NCBI GenBank assembly: GCA_020466095.1
Contig: CM035807.1
Location: forward strand, 110,777,308 to 110,841,307
Length of the DNA: 64,000 nt
Reading direction: 5' to 3'
Origin: Chlorops oryzae
Taxonomy: Eukaryota > Arthropoda > Insecta > Diptera > Chloropidae
Shown here: positions 13,156 through 24,225 of the stretch, in pieces
Position numbering within the stretch: position 1 is the first letter of the stretch
Layout: the number at the start of each line of letters is the position of its first letter
Notes under the pieces: model-generated
Databases searched by the model: none
What the model was told of the DNA's origin: nothing
The model's input: only the letters and a program-made list of their open reading frames with translations
Made by a program: the position numbers and the translations under genes

Positions 13156-13288
13156 CCCTCTAATGCCAAAAAAAATTTTTTTTTCAATGAAAAGTTCAGA
13201 TATGACTCATTTTGGGTAGAAAAACACGAATCTGAAACTATTATAACTTCTTTTTTTTGGTAATTTGTTCGTGCCAGGAATTAGAGGG
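13156..13288. mobile_element. piggyBac-like MITE (TTAA target)
   Basis: 133 bp with ends CCCTCTAATGCC and GGAATTAGAGGG, flanked by TTAA at 13152-13155 and 13289-13292. A TTAA duplication with a CCCT terminus is the piggyBac pattern. Internal sequence is shared with the element at 46061, including GGTAATTTGTTCG. Too short for any protein. Confidence 0.75.
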
Positions 13289-13426
13289 TTAAGGTTCTTG
13301 ACAGAAGACTTGACTAAATCCAAAACATTTTATCAAAGCGATGATTCGATTGAGATCAAAAACTCATATCGAGAGAGATCAAAGGAAAGCGGGCCAAGTT
13401 CAATAAGTTTTCGCCTTTGGTCCTTG

Positions 13427-14853
13427 CAGCGTTGCCAGGTCTCATAATTTTTTTATGAGATCTACTTACTTTTTGTTCAATCTCCTACCCTACTAACTTT
13501 TTCCTAAAATCTACTACTTTTGCTCTTTTTATCCCAACCCTGCAGAAAATCCGAGTGGAAAACTGTGGCGTTTTTCTAGTTCAAACTTCACCAGAACTAG
13601 TTCTCCATTATACCCATTCCAATATTGTAATTTTGTAGAATTTTAAATATTAAAATAAGAATTGGTGGTCAAACAATTGACTAGTGTAAAAGATCGACCT
13701 CATCAGTACTCGTCGATAGTCTAAAAAACGTCGATACTATCGATGGTATAAACATAAATAAAAATATTATATTAGGTATTATTATACTATATACAATCCA
13801 AACCAGAGCTACTGCGTCAAATCGCAAAGAAAGAAAAACATGGTATATACTCAAAAAGCGAATCTTGACAACGACAGTGACGTCGTTAACGACGACGATG
13901 ACGTTATTGTTAACGAATACTTAAATATGTCGTTTATTTTTATAAAATTCGTCGACTATTTTTCTAAATAAAACACTGAAATAGAGATCCTTTTTTTAAC
14001 CTTTCTTTCTCTCCTCAAAATCCCGCGAAACCATTTACATTTCTCAGGAAAACCCTTTTTTCATAAAAAAAAAATATGGCATCATTATGTATAATTGATT
14101 GTATAAACATAACCCAACATACCTAATAATGTACATTAAAAAAAAAAAATTCGTCAACATATACATCAATACATCAACGTCTAAAAATACATTAATATCC
14201 CAGTAGTCAGTAGGTCGCCCCCGAAATTTGTGACATGCCAAAGTGCCAGTCCTTGATGACTAGCCATTTCACCTACCACATGAACCTGAAAGAGTAGATA
14301 AGCCTCAGCTCACATTTCCCTAGGTGGTCAGCGGTTCGAGGCTCGGTGGAGGCGAGAAAATTTTAAGAGAAGTAAGATAAAAAAGATTTAAAATAAAAAA
14401 TAGATAAACAAAAAAATATAATAATTAATAAAATAAAAAAATTTAAAAAAATTCAAAACAAAAAATGAAATTTTTCTTTTTTCTCAGTCGCTGGTGCTAG
14501 GCCATTTTCCTGCCCCTTTTCGCTAGCGAAATGACTGGTTAAAGGTGGCGCATAAAAGGACGACCTGTCCCCAGCAATGAGATCGTAATGTTAAATTCGC
14601 CAGCGTCTTGGATAGGAAAGGGACCGATCCCCGACACCCAGTGACTAGCGAAATCGCTAGTGTTGTGGTGGCTCCGCTGACTACTGGGATGTATATTTAA
14701 AGTTGAAAGGTTTTTATTTCAATGTTTAAATAAATTTAAAAAAAAAAAAAAGATTGTAGATCCCTAGTTTTGGATTATTGTCAGGTAGGAGGAGATCTAC
14801 TAACTTTGGAAATGAAATCTCCTACTTTTGAAAATTAAGACATGGCAACGCTG
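13427..14853. mobile_element. hAT-type element, CAGNGNTGCCA family, copy 3
   Basis: The ends CAGCGTTGCCAGGTC and GACATGGCAACGCTG are inverted. The exact octamer GGTCCTTG flanks both sides (13419-13426 and 14854-14861), a perfect 8-bp duplication. Subterminal arms share GAGATCTACT and CTACTTTTG motifs. It contains the later foldback element at 14199-14688. No transposase frame survives. Confidence 0.8.
14199..14688. mobile_element. Foldback MITE nested in hAT element
   Basis: The ends are CCCAGTAGTCAG and CTGACTACTGGG, perfect 12-bp inverses, with AT on each outer side. Inside, GACTAGC and GCTAGCGAAAT motifs occur in both orientations, and a box resembling a tRNA B-box (GGTTCGAGGCTC) lies near 14333. 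A poly(A)-rich stretch (14380-14470) sits in the middle. The superfamily is unclear. Confidence 0.65.
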
Positions 14854-14861
14854 GGTCCTTG

Positions 14862-16488
14862 TACTCACTATCGCATGAGCGCCATGAAAAGTTATTCTTA
14901 TAAGCGGGAAATCATTATAAACGGAGAATACGTACATACATATACATACATACAACAATATTTTCAGGTATTTATCACTTTATAAACGGACAAGTTCGTT
15001 CCACTTGAGATCTACAATCAGGCGATCTATTTCACCAAAGCAACGACAAATCCGCAAGAGAAATAAGAAAAAGAAAACGGAAAAGAGGGGGAAGAAAAAC
15101 AAAAAAACCTAAGAAAAGAAAGAGAAATAAATAATCGCAAAAAAGACACAAGAACAGGAACCTGTCACTTTTGAGCACGATGATTCTCCAGCTCCTTCTC
15201 TGCGCCTTCGTTTTCCCTTTTCATTGAAATGAAATTGGCGAAATTCGAGAAACAAGAAGATACCACACCGAACGTTTGAACATGAGGTGGCAGCGGAATA
15301 TTGTACATCGACACATACAAATTAACGTCTGCCTATGTGTAGACAGACAGACGGACGTGCACTCAGACGTACACACACACACATATACACAGTGGAACAC
15401 AGGCAGCGAGCGAATATGCACAAGCAGACAGGGACAATGATGCGAGGGTGAATGAAACGAGACAGCATGGAACGCAGTGGGACTAAAGGGAAAAATGACT
15501 AAAATAAAAGGGACTGAAACATGCAGGACTGCACAAAGGACGGACCGCAAATGAAGCCAGCAGGCATATGGATATACCGACATATGTATATGTGTGTATA
15601 TACAACACTTATAAATGGTATATTGGGACGTAGGTAGCGGCAGATGAACAGGCGAATGCGCCATATGTCGTTTTTATAGTATGTATACACGTAGCAACAA
15701 ATATACATACAGACGACGTCGTTCCCGAAGCATCATTCATTTGTATGTGTTGTGTGTATGTGCGTGTGTCTCGCCTGTGCAACTGCACGGATCGGATCGG
15801 ATAGATACAATGGCCGGGTGGCGTCGACTCGAGGTCGCTGAGCGCTAAAAAAAAAAAAAACAAAATCCTCGTCCTCGAATCGACGTTAACGCCCGACCGT
15901 TGACGATGCGAACTAATTTGCAGGGTTGCTGCTCGCTTGAGTTACCTTTTGTATGCTCCCTGCACGTACGCGTTGTTCTCTGTACAGTGTACACGGAACG
16001 CTTGTATGTGTTCGGGCATACATACATACGAACAAATATCCCATCCGAGCTCTATCCATGGTAAATTTGCTGAACATTATTCTTTACCACATTGTATGCA
16101 ATTGGAAATAATAAGCGAAAAAAAAAGCGAATTTCAAGCAATTATGCATAACTAACAATGACGCTAAATGTCGCGGGCTCGGGAGACCCGAAAGACAAAT
16201 GGAAGAAGGACCGACAAAATCGTTATAAAGGTGTTTGCTTGCCTGTCGATTTTCCAATTCAATCTCAAAGGTGTGTATGTCGTTAATCTATCAATTTATC
16301 TCTCTGTGTGTATTTATCATTGCAGGATTGATTGCGGTACACTCTAAAAAAAAAAAACCCCCTGTTATTTTTGAATTTTCTTTCATTCTTATTTTACAAA
16401 AAATCTTTCAAAACTCTGAAACTAAATCGGTTTAACCTACAATGCCTCAACTTGATGTTTTTATAAATCGAAAAATTTCTTTAAATAG
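14862..16488. other. Non-coding interval with simple repeats
   Basis: Purine-rich (15050-15140), CA/TA microsatellites (about 15365-15390, 15590-15605, 16015-16035) and a CpG-rich stretch near 15700-16000. Open frames follow the microsatellites and resemble no known protein. Confidence 0.4.
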
Positions 16489-16866
16489 CAGTGCTGCCAG
16501 ATCGGTAATGTCAAATTCTGTTGGACGGCGATTCAGTCTCCGATAGATTCCGCACTTAATTCTAAAAGAGGACGACCAAAACAAAGATGGCTAGACATTT
16601 TGGAAAGGGACCTCCAAGCGACTGATCTAAGAATCGAGGATGCAGTGGATAGAAGAAAATGGAGAAAAAATTCAAAAACATGCGGACCCCGGTATAAGCC
16701 GGGAAAGAACACACTAGAAAAAGAAGAAGAAGAGCTTTCTTGTCAGCTAAAAAGTTTTTCTAGTCCACTTTTCATGCATTGCTAACCGCGATAATGAATT
16801 TTTTCTCGCTTCCAAATTTAAAAATCTTCTACATCTAGCAGAAAATCTGCTGATCTGGCATCCCTG
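16489..16866. mobile_element. hAT-type element, CAGNGNTGCCA family, copy 4
   Basis: The ends CAGTGCTGCCAGATC and GATCTGGCATCCCTG are imperfect inverses. The flanking octamers TTAAATAG (16481-16488) and TTAGATAG (16867-16874) differ at one base. It carries an RTE-like LINE tail at 16560-16735 as an internal insertion. Confidence 0.6.
16560..16735 (+). pseudogene. 5'-truncated RTE-like LINE, 3' end
   Basis: Plus-strand reading gives KRGRPKQRWLDILERDL, then RIEDAVDRRKWRK and a short tail ending in GAAGAAGAAGA-type repeats. This is the usual last segment of RTE-type LINE ORF2 (GRP..RWLD...D...DR..WR) followed by a triplet-repeat tail instead of poly(A). Only the last 40 or so codons are present, as expected of 5' truncation during target-primed insertion. 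Confidence 0.7.
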
Positions 16867-16922
16867 TTAGATAGTGATTATTCGACCTGGCGAAAGTTGA
16901 TTGTATTTTTCACCTCAAAATA

Positions 16923-17051
16923 GGCCTATTCACGAGACCTCGGTATCGTTGCAAAAGTGTAAAAATTTTGTTAGGTTTCCAACAACAACTTGTATGGAAA
17001 AATCTTCCACTTTTGCACTTTGCCACGAAACCGAGGTCTCGTGAATAGGCC
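16923..17051. mobile_element. TATTCAC-terminus MITE, copy 1 (TA target)
   Basis: 129 bp with long inverted ends: GGCCTATTCACGAGACCTCG at the left and its inverse at the right, flanked by TA (16921-16922 and 17052-17053). Only a short loop separates the arms. The terminus resembles that of the element at 52436. Confidence 0.85.
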
Positions 17052-17696
17052 TAATGTTTTCATCAAAGTACCCTTTCAATTTCATTGTACTTTCTTCTCT
17101 ACCTGTGTTAGCTTCGCCTTAAATTCGAAAAATTCCCTTTTATGGTTTTTTCCCTATACATATAACGGTAGGTGGTTGTAGTGCCCAGACTTGTTTTTCT
17201 TCCAGCTAGAGTTGCCTCTTTTTCAAATAACTGCTTTTTTCCTAGAAATGTTTTCTCTTCATCCGAATTTTGGTAGATAAGCCTAGATACCTAGATAATC
17301 GATTTTAGTCCAATCGGATTTTATTTCTGTCTTTTATGCTGTTCAGAGCCAGCATGAAGCAATAGATCCCACAATTCTCATACAACTTGACCCGCCTACA
17401 ATGAACAAAAGAATGTTTCAAGAAGTTCTCGACTTTTGTACGTACAGGAAGGACTTTTGTGATTAAAAGTGACCGGTCCACTGAAAAAAAAAAAAAAACC
17501 AGAAAACGGATCTTATTGAAAACCAAAACACGTTACAATGGGGAAATGTGTTAACCTTCTACTGAATGATATATTTAATATGCGAATTTTTTTTGTTTAA
17601 AAGATTTTTATTAACCCTTTACTGCATGAAATATTAAAAATGGTTGATAAAAATTTTCGCTAGAAATAAAAATAAAGCTTAAAAAATTCTTATATA

Positions 17697-18290
17697 GTCG
17701 AATCTGGACAGTGTGAACCCCGGATAGAACGAACTCCTTGGTAGTGTGAACCCCTCCACTGAGACCGATAAAATAGTATCACGAGGGTATTCTGAATTTT
17801 TACGAGAAAGCTGTTCAAAAATCATTTCGAGACATCAAGAAATCCCTATTCCTGTCCCTATTCCGTCCCTATTGAAGACTTTTTTCAAAACTGAGCTTTT
17901 TAACAAAAATATTTTTTTTTAGCCTTATGGGCTCTACGCAGATATGCAGGAAGTATAGAGCTCGTTCTTGTGAAGAAAGGAAATCAGAGTTGAAATTTCG
18001 ATGTCAGATCGACAGTTAACCATAGAAAATGTATGATTTAAATACAACCCATGCATGTTCGATTGCTTTTAATCTGCGTATTCGTTGAAAGTATCAGAAG
18101 TATACTCAAAGTACTTCTTCGTTTTTTTTTGCATGTTTTAGTATAGAAATTTACTTCCTGCAAAATATCTGCGTAGAGCCATTAGATGTAATATTTTTTT
18201 TTACATATTTGAACTAAATAAAGGAAATGAAACATACAAAAATATATTCTCGGTAGTATGAAAAAGTCTTGCAAAAATTGTTTCAGTCTA
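17697..18290. mobile_element. GTGTGAAC-family element, copy 1
   Basis: Begins GTCGAATCTGGACAGTGTGA followed by ACCCCGGA, and near the right carries CTCGGTAGTATGAA and CTTGCAAAAATTGTT. The same order is seen at 23938-24225. Repeated GTGTGAAC-type words near both ends resemble pogo/Tigger-type termini, but I could not fix exact edges or a duplication. It contains the element at 17928-18181. Confidence 0.55.
17928..18181. mobile_element. PIF/Harbinger-like MITE (TTA target)
   Basis: The left end TGGGCTCTACGCAGATATGC and the right end with ATATCTGCGTAGAGCCA are inverted. TTA lies at 17925-17927 and 18182-18184. The copy of the host element at 23938 reads CTTAG at the equivalent point, which is the empty site. 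The 3-bp TTA duplication is the PIF/Harbinger signature. Confidence 0.75.
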
Positions 18291-18409
18291 ACCAAACTCT
18301 CCTGTATTTCTTTTTCCATCAACAGAAAACTTATGTTTCCGTTTTCCTTTCTTTTTTTTTTTTTGGTTTCCAGAAACCATATATGACTTCGTATGCAATA
18401 AAGGGTTAA

Positions 18410-19506
18410 TAAAAAGGGTGTCAAAAATTTGAACGCCAACTTTGTTTGAGTTTTTCCCCCGTCATTTCTCTCAGTGTAAATTGATACGTGAACATCAAAA
18501 TGATTTCGAAGAGCGGAAGTAGCTGCTGCTGCGCCATTTCATCGGTCGTCTGCCTCACAAAGCGACACAGCGTTTTCAGGCATTTTAATGGTATCACGTA
18601 CAACATACATACATACAATGTTTCAGTGGAGAGGGTCCGATCGGGTACGCTCGTTCCAAGCCAGGTATAAGAGGTATAGACACATTGCAAGGGTTCGTTC
18701 GGTCGGTCGGTTCGTTCGTTTCACGCTTGCCGGCGTCAATATTATTGCTATATCGTTATTGTTCTGCTCTTTGCTGTTGCTGCTTTTGTTGTTTGTTGTT
18801 GTTTTTGCCGCCGTTGTTATTTATCCCTCTGCTCAAAGTGCAGTACAGCGGGAACACTGGCAAAAGCAGCTGCCGCTCTTGAACGTTCGAATGATGACAG
18901 TTGTAAAATGCAACAACAAAATCAACTACGGCACCACCAACATTAACAGCAACAAGAACAATAACAACAACAAGAACGGGGAAAGAACTTCGCAGACTAT
19001 GCGCCTGGGTCTATAAGGGTGACCTGACTGAACTGAAAGCGGCGGTCATGATGGTGGTGGTTTCCAACCGAAAATGGCAGCTTCGTTGCCGTGTGGATTT
19101 AGTCTTCCTTATTTTCTTTTTCCTCGAGGGTTTCAAATTGTTTGAATAACTAAATTTTCTGGAAGGACGACAGAAAAAAAAAAAAACCCCCCCTACTATT
19201 CGATACTTTCGCTCGCTGTCGCTTTCGTATGGATTCCTCCTTTCAACTAGCACGTTCGCTCGCAGACCCATTAATCGTCTGGGAAAAGGCGTAGGGGTTG
19301 TGGAATGAACAATGAACAATAGATGATTTCATTGCTCCTGCCCGAAGAAAGAGGGTGTACGCACGACGAGTGGTGCGAGTGTGCTTTTCTGCATCCCTCA
19401 TTTATTATTCGTCTTAATAGAATCCCCGCACAAAGTGTTCCGGTGTTAGCTTTCGCTTTGGCCGCACTCCCTGCGCGTCCGCAATGCGTTCACTGTCTGT
19501 GTGCCT
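18410..19506. other. CpG-richer block, no recognised gene
   Basis: GTT/CAA triplet runs (18770-18830, 18950-18980) and GGTCGG-type repeats (18696-18725) in sequence less AT-rich than its surroundings. At 18465-18476 CTCTCAGTG followed by TA resembles the end of the CACTGAGAG family (47216). This could be 5'UTR or regulatory DNA of a distant gene. Confidence 0.35.
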
Positions 19507-20370
19507 CAGCTGCTGTTGCTATAACTGTGATGGCGGCGCGGCGGCGACACCGACAGCGACTCTCTAGCCATGTAGACTGCGCGAGAATTGAATATTTTAT
19601 TAGAAATACTACCGACTGTTGCGGCGAGGTGAAAGCAAAACATAAAATCACAAAATCACCCCCATTCGTAGGTCAATAAACTCGAAGGCAATAACATAAT
19701 TGTATGCCCCCCAAAATGGCCCCACTATTGAAACAACAACAACAACATTAACAACAAAACATCAGAAGCAACCCCATTCTAAGGAGGAAACAAAAGTTCG
19801 TTTTCGCTGACTGAGTTGTGTTTTGTTTTTTGATTTTTTTTTTTTTTTTTATTATTTATTTTTATTTTTTTTATTTTCGGTGTTATTTGTTTGCGATCCC
19901 TCGGTCCAATGTTTAGTGAATGTTGCATCAGCTCTGCTGTTGCTATAACTGTGATGGCGAGCGACGGCGAAACACCGACAGCGACTCTTAGCCATGTAGA
20001 CTGCGCGAGAATTGAATATTTTATTAGAAATACTACCGACTGTTGCGGCGAGGTGAAAGCAAAACATAAAATCACAAAATCACCCCCATTCGTAGGTCAA
20101 TAAACTCGAAGGCAATAACATTAATTGTATGCGCCCCAAAATGGCCCCACTATTGAAACAACGGACACACACATAAAACAACATTAACAACAAAACATCA
20201 GAAGCAACCCCATTCTAAGGAGGAAACAAAAAGTTCGCTTTTTCCGCATTCGGCACTCGAGTATCTTCGTATGACTTTTTGTATGTGTTTTTTGTTTTTT
20301 TTTTTTTTCTTTTATTATTTATTTTTATTTTTTTGTTATTTGTTTGTGTCTGCAATTTTATGAATGTTGA
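19507..20370 (+). repeat. Two-copy direct duplication, unit about 425 bp
   Basis: The block from 19507 (GCTGTTGCTATAACTGTGAT, then CCGACAGCGACTCT, TTTATTAGAAATACTACCGA and AAAATGGCCCCACTATTG) is repeated from 19928 with few differences, including the same T-rich tract followed by GTTATTTGTTTG. Differences are small indels and substitutions, so the duplication is fairly recent or conserved. Both units leave a short open frame of about 60 codons containing the same residues, but it resembles no protein I know. Confidence 0.9.
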
Positions 20371-20445
20371 AAGAAATTCGTGATAACGAAAGTTTAGGGG
20401 GAACTGAAATGATATGAACTTTTCTTTTTCATAGCTGGAGAGTCT

Positions 20446-20478
<33 letters not shown>

Positions 20479-21184
20479 GTATAAGAGGACATTAAAGGGA
20501 TATGAATGTGCTTTCGTTTGTGAGATTTGCTTCTTTTAAGGTGCGGTTCCCACTTATAACCGCATCTAGAATTCGCATTTTCAAAAATGCAACTCTGCGT
20601 TTCCATTAAACTTCCGCATTTAGCGTCTTAGAAATCAGCTGATAGTAAAGGAAGAAATTTCATTTTAGGGGGGTAATTTATGATGTAACCACTTTTAACC
20701 CGGTAGCGCCTGCATTAAAAACTAAAAATAACAATTATGTATATAAAATATGAACATCTATCCGTTTGCTATCAATGAAGTCGAACTTATTAGATTTGAT
20801 ACAGCAAAACAAATAACTCATTTAGATATTTAATTTTCTCATCTTATTTCAAAAAATTTATTAGACATATGGGGTACCAAATTAAAGGAAATCGATCCAG
20901 CATTTTGAATAAAATAAAAAATTTGAGTGTTAATAGGACCTTTTTCATACCAAAATGGCTTCCAAAGTAAAAAAATGTTTAAAAAATTTTTAAATTTTGA
21001 CTTTGAAGGCTCAAATACCCTGAAGCTGCAATAAACTGTAAAACTATTTTATACGCCTAGAAAGGTCTGATAATTCTCTGTCGAACTGCATTAAAATTTT
21101 TATCTTGGATACAAACGTTGAGGCGTGACATTTTTTTTTTTTTTCTGAAACAACTGCAAATTTCTTTCTTTCCCTTATAACTCC
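20371..21184. other. Non-coding, poly(A) tract, no gene
   Basis: A long A tract (about 20447-20476) and AT-rich sequence. A small hairpin occurs near 20575-20590. Nothing else recognised. Confidence 0.4.
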
Positions 21185-21288
21185 TCAGGGGTGCATTTTG
21201 GACGCCCCCTGCCATACGATTTTTTGTTAGTTCTGACCCCCTCTATCAGCTCCCGACCGGTTGACCATCACAAACGGAACACCCTGTA
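21185..21288. mobile_element. Single arm of CAGGGTGTTCC family
   Basis: Carries GCCATACGATTTTTTGTTAG, then CCCCCTCTATCA and the terminus GGAACACCCTG followed by TA. It matches one arm of the complete element at 38359. The opposite arm was not found, so this is a fragment. Confidence 0.6.
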
Positions 21289-22389
21289 TATATAAAAAAT
21301 AAAATACAATATGAACTTGTTCAGGCGATGACAGAAAATGAACCCTCCTTACAGTGATGCCATATGTCCGGGTTAAAAATCCATTTTTTTTCCCCTTTCA
21401 CATTTCGATACACTATTCCCCAGATATACCTATGTAAGCACCGTGCAAAATACACGAAAAATAGTGCTTATAAGCGGGGCTTTTTGTATGAAAATTTAAG
21501 GCAAAATGACACAAATATAAGCAGAGAATGCTTCTATTCAGGGTGCATATCTCCGGGGAATACTGTTGTAAGACATATTGAGAATATTCTGTGAAAAAAT
21601 CAGACCAAAAATTCAAGTATTAAAAAAGTTACAGCTCACAATCGCCGACGCGCCCCAAGCGACTTCTTCCGGTTTTGAGACTTTAAACGCGTTTTTCTCG
21701 AAACGTCATTTTTTGATACAGGCAACGGTCCAAACTATCCAACCGGTTGATTTAAAAATGTACATACTATTATTTCTTCGACATATTAGTAGTTCTCGCA
21801 GGTTTCAGAATTGTTCTTTTTTTTTGCGATTTTTCACCAAAAAAAAACTACGATTTTCGATACCTTTTTCCCGCCGTCCGCCATTTTTGTTTGGTTTTCC
21901 ATTAAATTTAATAGTTCTGGTACGGACGATAATGACAGACGTACTAAACAATGATCCATTCGATTTTTTTTATATCAGACAACCTGAAAAGCCTCTACCA
22001 TGTTGCCCAATGACCCACTTCTTTTTTAGTGTAACCAAGGAAAAAATATATTTTTACCCTTAGTCGTCTCACTGGTTACCGCACTGAGTATCGTAGGCGA
22101 AGGCTCCACATGGGTATGTGTGCCCACGATAAGCAGTTCTATTTAATGCCGAATCCTTTTAATCGTCTGAAGGGAATACCTACATTTCCAAATGGCACCA
22201 TTAATGAAACTTTTTGAAATTCTGTATGATTTTTATAAAAGGTATATGAAAGCTTTGAGAGCACTATAAACCCGTTATATCCTTATTTTAGGATATCAGC
22301 CTTATAAACCCTTTAAAAACCTATTACAACTTTTTATAGGGGTCTTCCCTTAAATGTGAAAAGGTCGAAAAAGCGGTCATATAAAAATC
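21289..22389. other. No gene; repeat-like AT-rich DNA
   Basis: A 161-codon open frame (21578-22063) is present but shows no domain, codon bias or splice context. The sequence near 21640-21720 looks like dispersed insect repeat DNA. I would not call a protein. Confidence 0.35.
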
Positions 22390-22520
22390 CGTTCAATAAT
22401 TTTTCACTAGTTCAATAGTTTTTATTCTCGCCACCAGCATGGATAGAACCCCGAACTTCATGTTGTAAGTGTCTACCAAACTCACATCTGATCACCTTAA
22501 GGGCAAGTGGACGGTTCCGT
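22390..22520 (-). mobile_element. Possible tRNA-derived SINE head
   Basis: Minus strand contains GAGTTTGGTAGACAC and, about 30 bases on, GGTTCTATCC, which fits the B-box consensus GGTTCNANNCC. The spacing suits an internal pol III promoter. No tail or duplication was defined, so the call is weak. Confidence 0.3.
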
Positions 22521-23130
22521 ATCTTTAACTTGAAAGGGTTGGTCACAACGTCCTCCAATTGTGGCGACAGAAGTTATAAGCAAAGCAACAACAGTTCCAT
22601 AACTACAAAACGAAAGTCACAGTCGTGGCCCACTGAGCTATCGAGGCAAATACACGTTTTAGGAAGAACCCTTATAAATAAAGGGGTAAATTTTGAACGA
22701 TTCAAAAAGTGTTTACTGGGTAGAGAATTTCTCTGGGAACATGAACAGACCTTGCTTTTGGCATTACAAGATGATGACGACTGTCAAGAAAGCCCATAAA
22801 AAAAAAAAACTCTGATGGGCGTGTCTTTTCCGGCTTTTTTGTGTGAAATTGTCCATATGCTAGAGGAAATTCATTAACTCGAATTGAATCGGGTGCCAAA
22901 AGCGTTTAGAGAGGAATCTATATTCACAACAGCTCTTCAAATCGATGTCTCCATAAATCCATATATTCCTTTGATAACGGTGTCTCAAATAATGGACGCT
23001 TGACCATGGACTATAAATAATTTCTAAATGTCATGGTATTTAAACCTTCTCATATTTTCTACAAAATTTAATTACGGATTGGGCGTTCCAGTAATATGGC
23101 TAATGAATGAACTGACATATCGATACCTTA
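22521..23130. other. No feature recognised
   Basis: AT-rich unique-looking DNA without conserved frames, terminal repeats or RNA motifs that I can see. Confidence 0.4.
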
Positions 23131-23353
23131 TATATGTATGTAGGTTAGGGTTAGGTTAGTGTGACTGCCACCATGAAGGTTGACACACTAGGCCTCATGG
23201 GGCATTTGTGATACCACGAAAAATGGGAAAACAAAGAAAAACAGAATCCGAAAAAACGACACAAGCGTCTACGACCTGAGCTGGGAGTCGAACTCAGGGC
23301 CTCTCAATATTTCAATTGGCATCTCAGCCAACTACGGTACACAGGCCGACCTT
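23131..23353 (-). mobile_element. tRNA-derived SINE candidate
   Basis: On the minus strand the head reads GTCGGCCTGTGTACCGTAGT then TGGCTGAGATGC (A-box-like), and 35 bases later GAGTTCGACTCCC (B-box, consensus GGTTCGANTCC). A body of about 150 bp follows, ending in GGTTAGGGTTAGGTTAG-like sequence on the plus strand. This is the layout of a tRNA-derived SINE. It cannot be a working tRNA gene because the acceptor stem does not pair. Confidence 0.55.
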
Positions 23354-23937
23354 ATATAAGTGAACCTTATGAAGTATTTAATTATTCTCTAAACTTAGTC
23401 CCTTGTCAAACCACGCAACGCTGATTAGAAACTTACTATAGTCGAGTCTGAATATTTCCATATTAGTTTTGCGTCCAGTACATACACGTGGTGCTTCACT
23501 AGACGTTTTTGTATTTGCCCCAGGGGATGGGTGCATTCTTCCCCCAGGTTCCCATCTTGCCTCCTCAGTGAGTATGGACCGACTTGGTTATCCTGGGTGG
23601 GGATACGGTGCTATCCTCACCTCATAAATTACCACAGCCACCACGAAACTCCCCGAAGGGCCATCCCAATAACCGGCGGGATGCTAAAACGCATCCCGGG
23701 GCACCGGCTCCCGTAGTAACATGTTATGTCTAGTTAACAGCGTGAATACAGCTATAACTAGTATAGCTGCATACACGCCATGCTAAGTATAGGTCGTATG
23801 CTCAAACCGGTCACGCCGCACTATGGCGACGCTACCACTGTTGTGATTCCATACTCAATCGGTCTGTAGTGGCCCTCAGTTGGCTAGGGTCCGCGGGTTT
23901 GCCAGGCCCAAAAATCATAAATGATTCCCCTCGCGGG
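23354..23937. other. GC-shifted block of unknown origin
   Basis: From about 23500 to 23937 the DNA is clearly richer in G and C than its neighbours, with segments such as CCCCGAAGGGCC, CATCCCGGGGCACC and CCTCGCGGGG. It contains no convincing frame. It resembles the 5' region of a non-LTR retrotransposon or an old insertion, but I cannot name it. Confidence 0.35.
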
Positions 23938-24225
23938 GAGTCGAGTCTGAATAGTGTGAACCCCGGACTGCATGGACTGTGGCTTTTTCGCTTGAAGGCC
24001 GTTCAAAAGTCCTTTGAAAAATGTGAGACACAAACCTCGCTATACAAAATTTTTCAAAATCTGAGCTTTTTAAGAAAACAAATTTTTTTGTGAACCTTAG
24101 TTGTTAATTTGTATTCATTTTTAGACAGAATTAAGCAAATTACATGCACTAAAATTGAGTCTGCGATAGTGTGAACAAACTCGGTAACATGAACAGGCCT
24201 TGAAAAAATTCGTTCAACTGTATTT
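23938..24225. mobile_element. GTGTGAAC-family element, copy 2
   Basis: Begins AGTCGAGTCTGAATAGTGTG then AACCCCGGA; later carries TCTGAGCTTTTTAA and, near the end, GATAGTGTGAAC, CTCGGTAACATGAACAGGCC. It aligns with the copy at 17697 and has no 254-bp insert, giving the empty site for the element at 17928. Confidence 0.6.

Larger units (their letters stand above)
17615..18405. mobile_element. piggyBac-like element (TTAA target), host of nested insertions
   Basis: The ends CCCTTTACTGCATGA and CGTATGCAATAAAGGG are inverted, with TTAA at 17611-17614 and 18406-18409. A partial repeat of the left end (TTAACCTTCTACTGAATGA) sits about 60 bp upstream at 17551. Most of the length is a later insertion of the GTGTGAAC-family element, so the original element was only about 200 bp. 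Confidence 0.65.

Noticed and set aside
14325..14345. tRNA gene from GGTTCGAGGCTC
   Set aside because: Only a B-box-like word; no A-box at the right distance and no acceptor stem. It sits inside a foldback MITE.
21578..22063. 161-codon frame
   Set aside because: No known motif, repeat-like DNA beneath it, no splice or promoter context.
23139..23156. Telomere-like GGTTAGGGTTAGG
   Set aside because: Only about two units, at the edge of a SINE-like element. Flies do not use TTAGG-type telomeres, so this is not telomeric.
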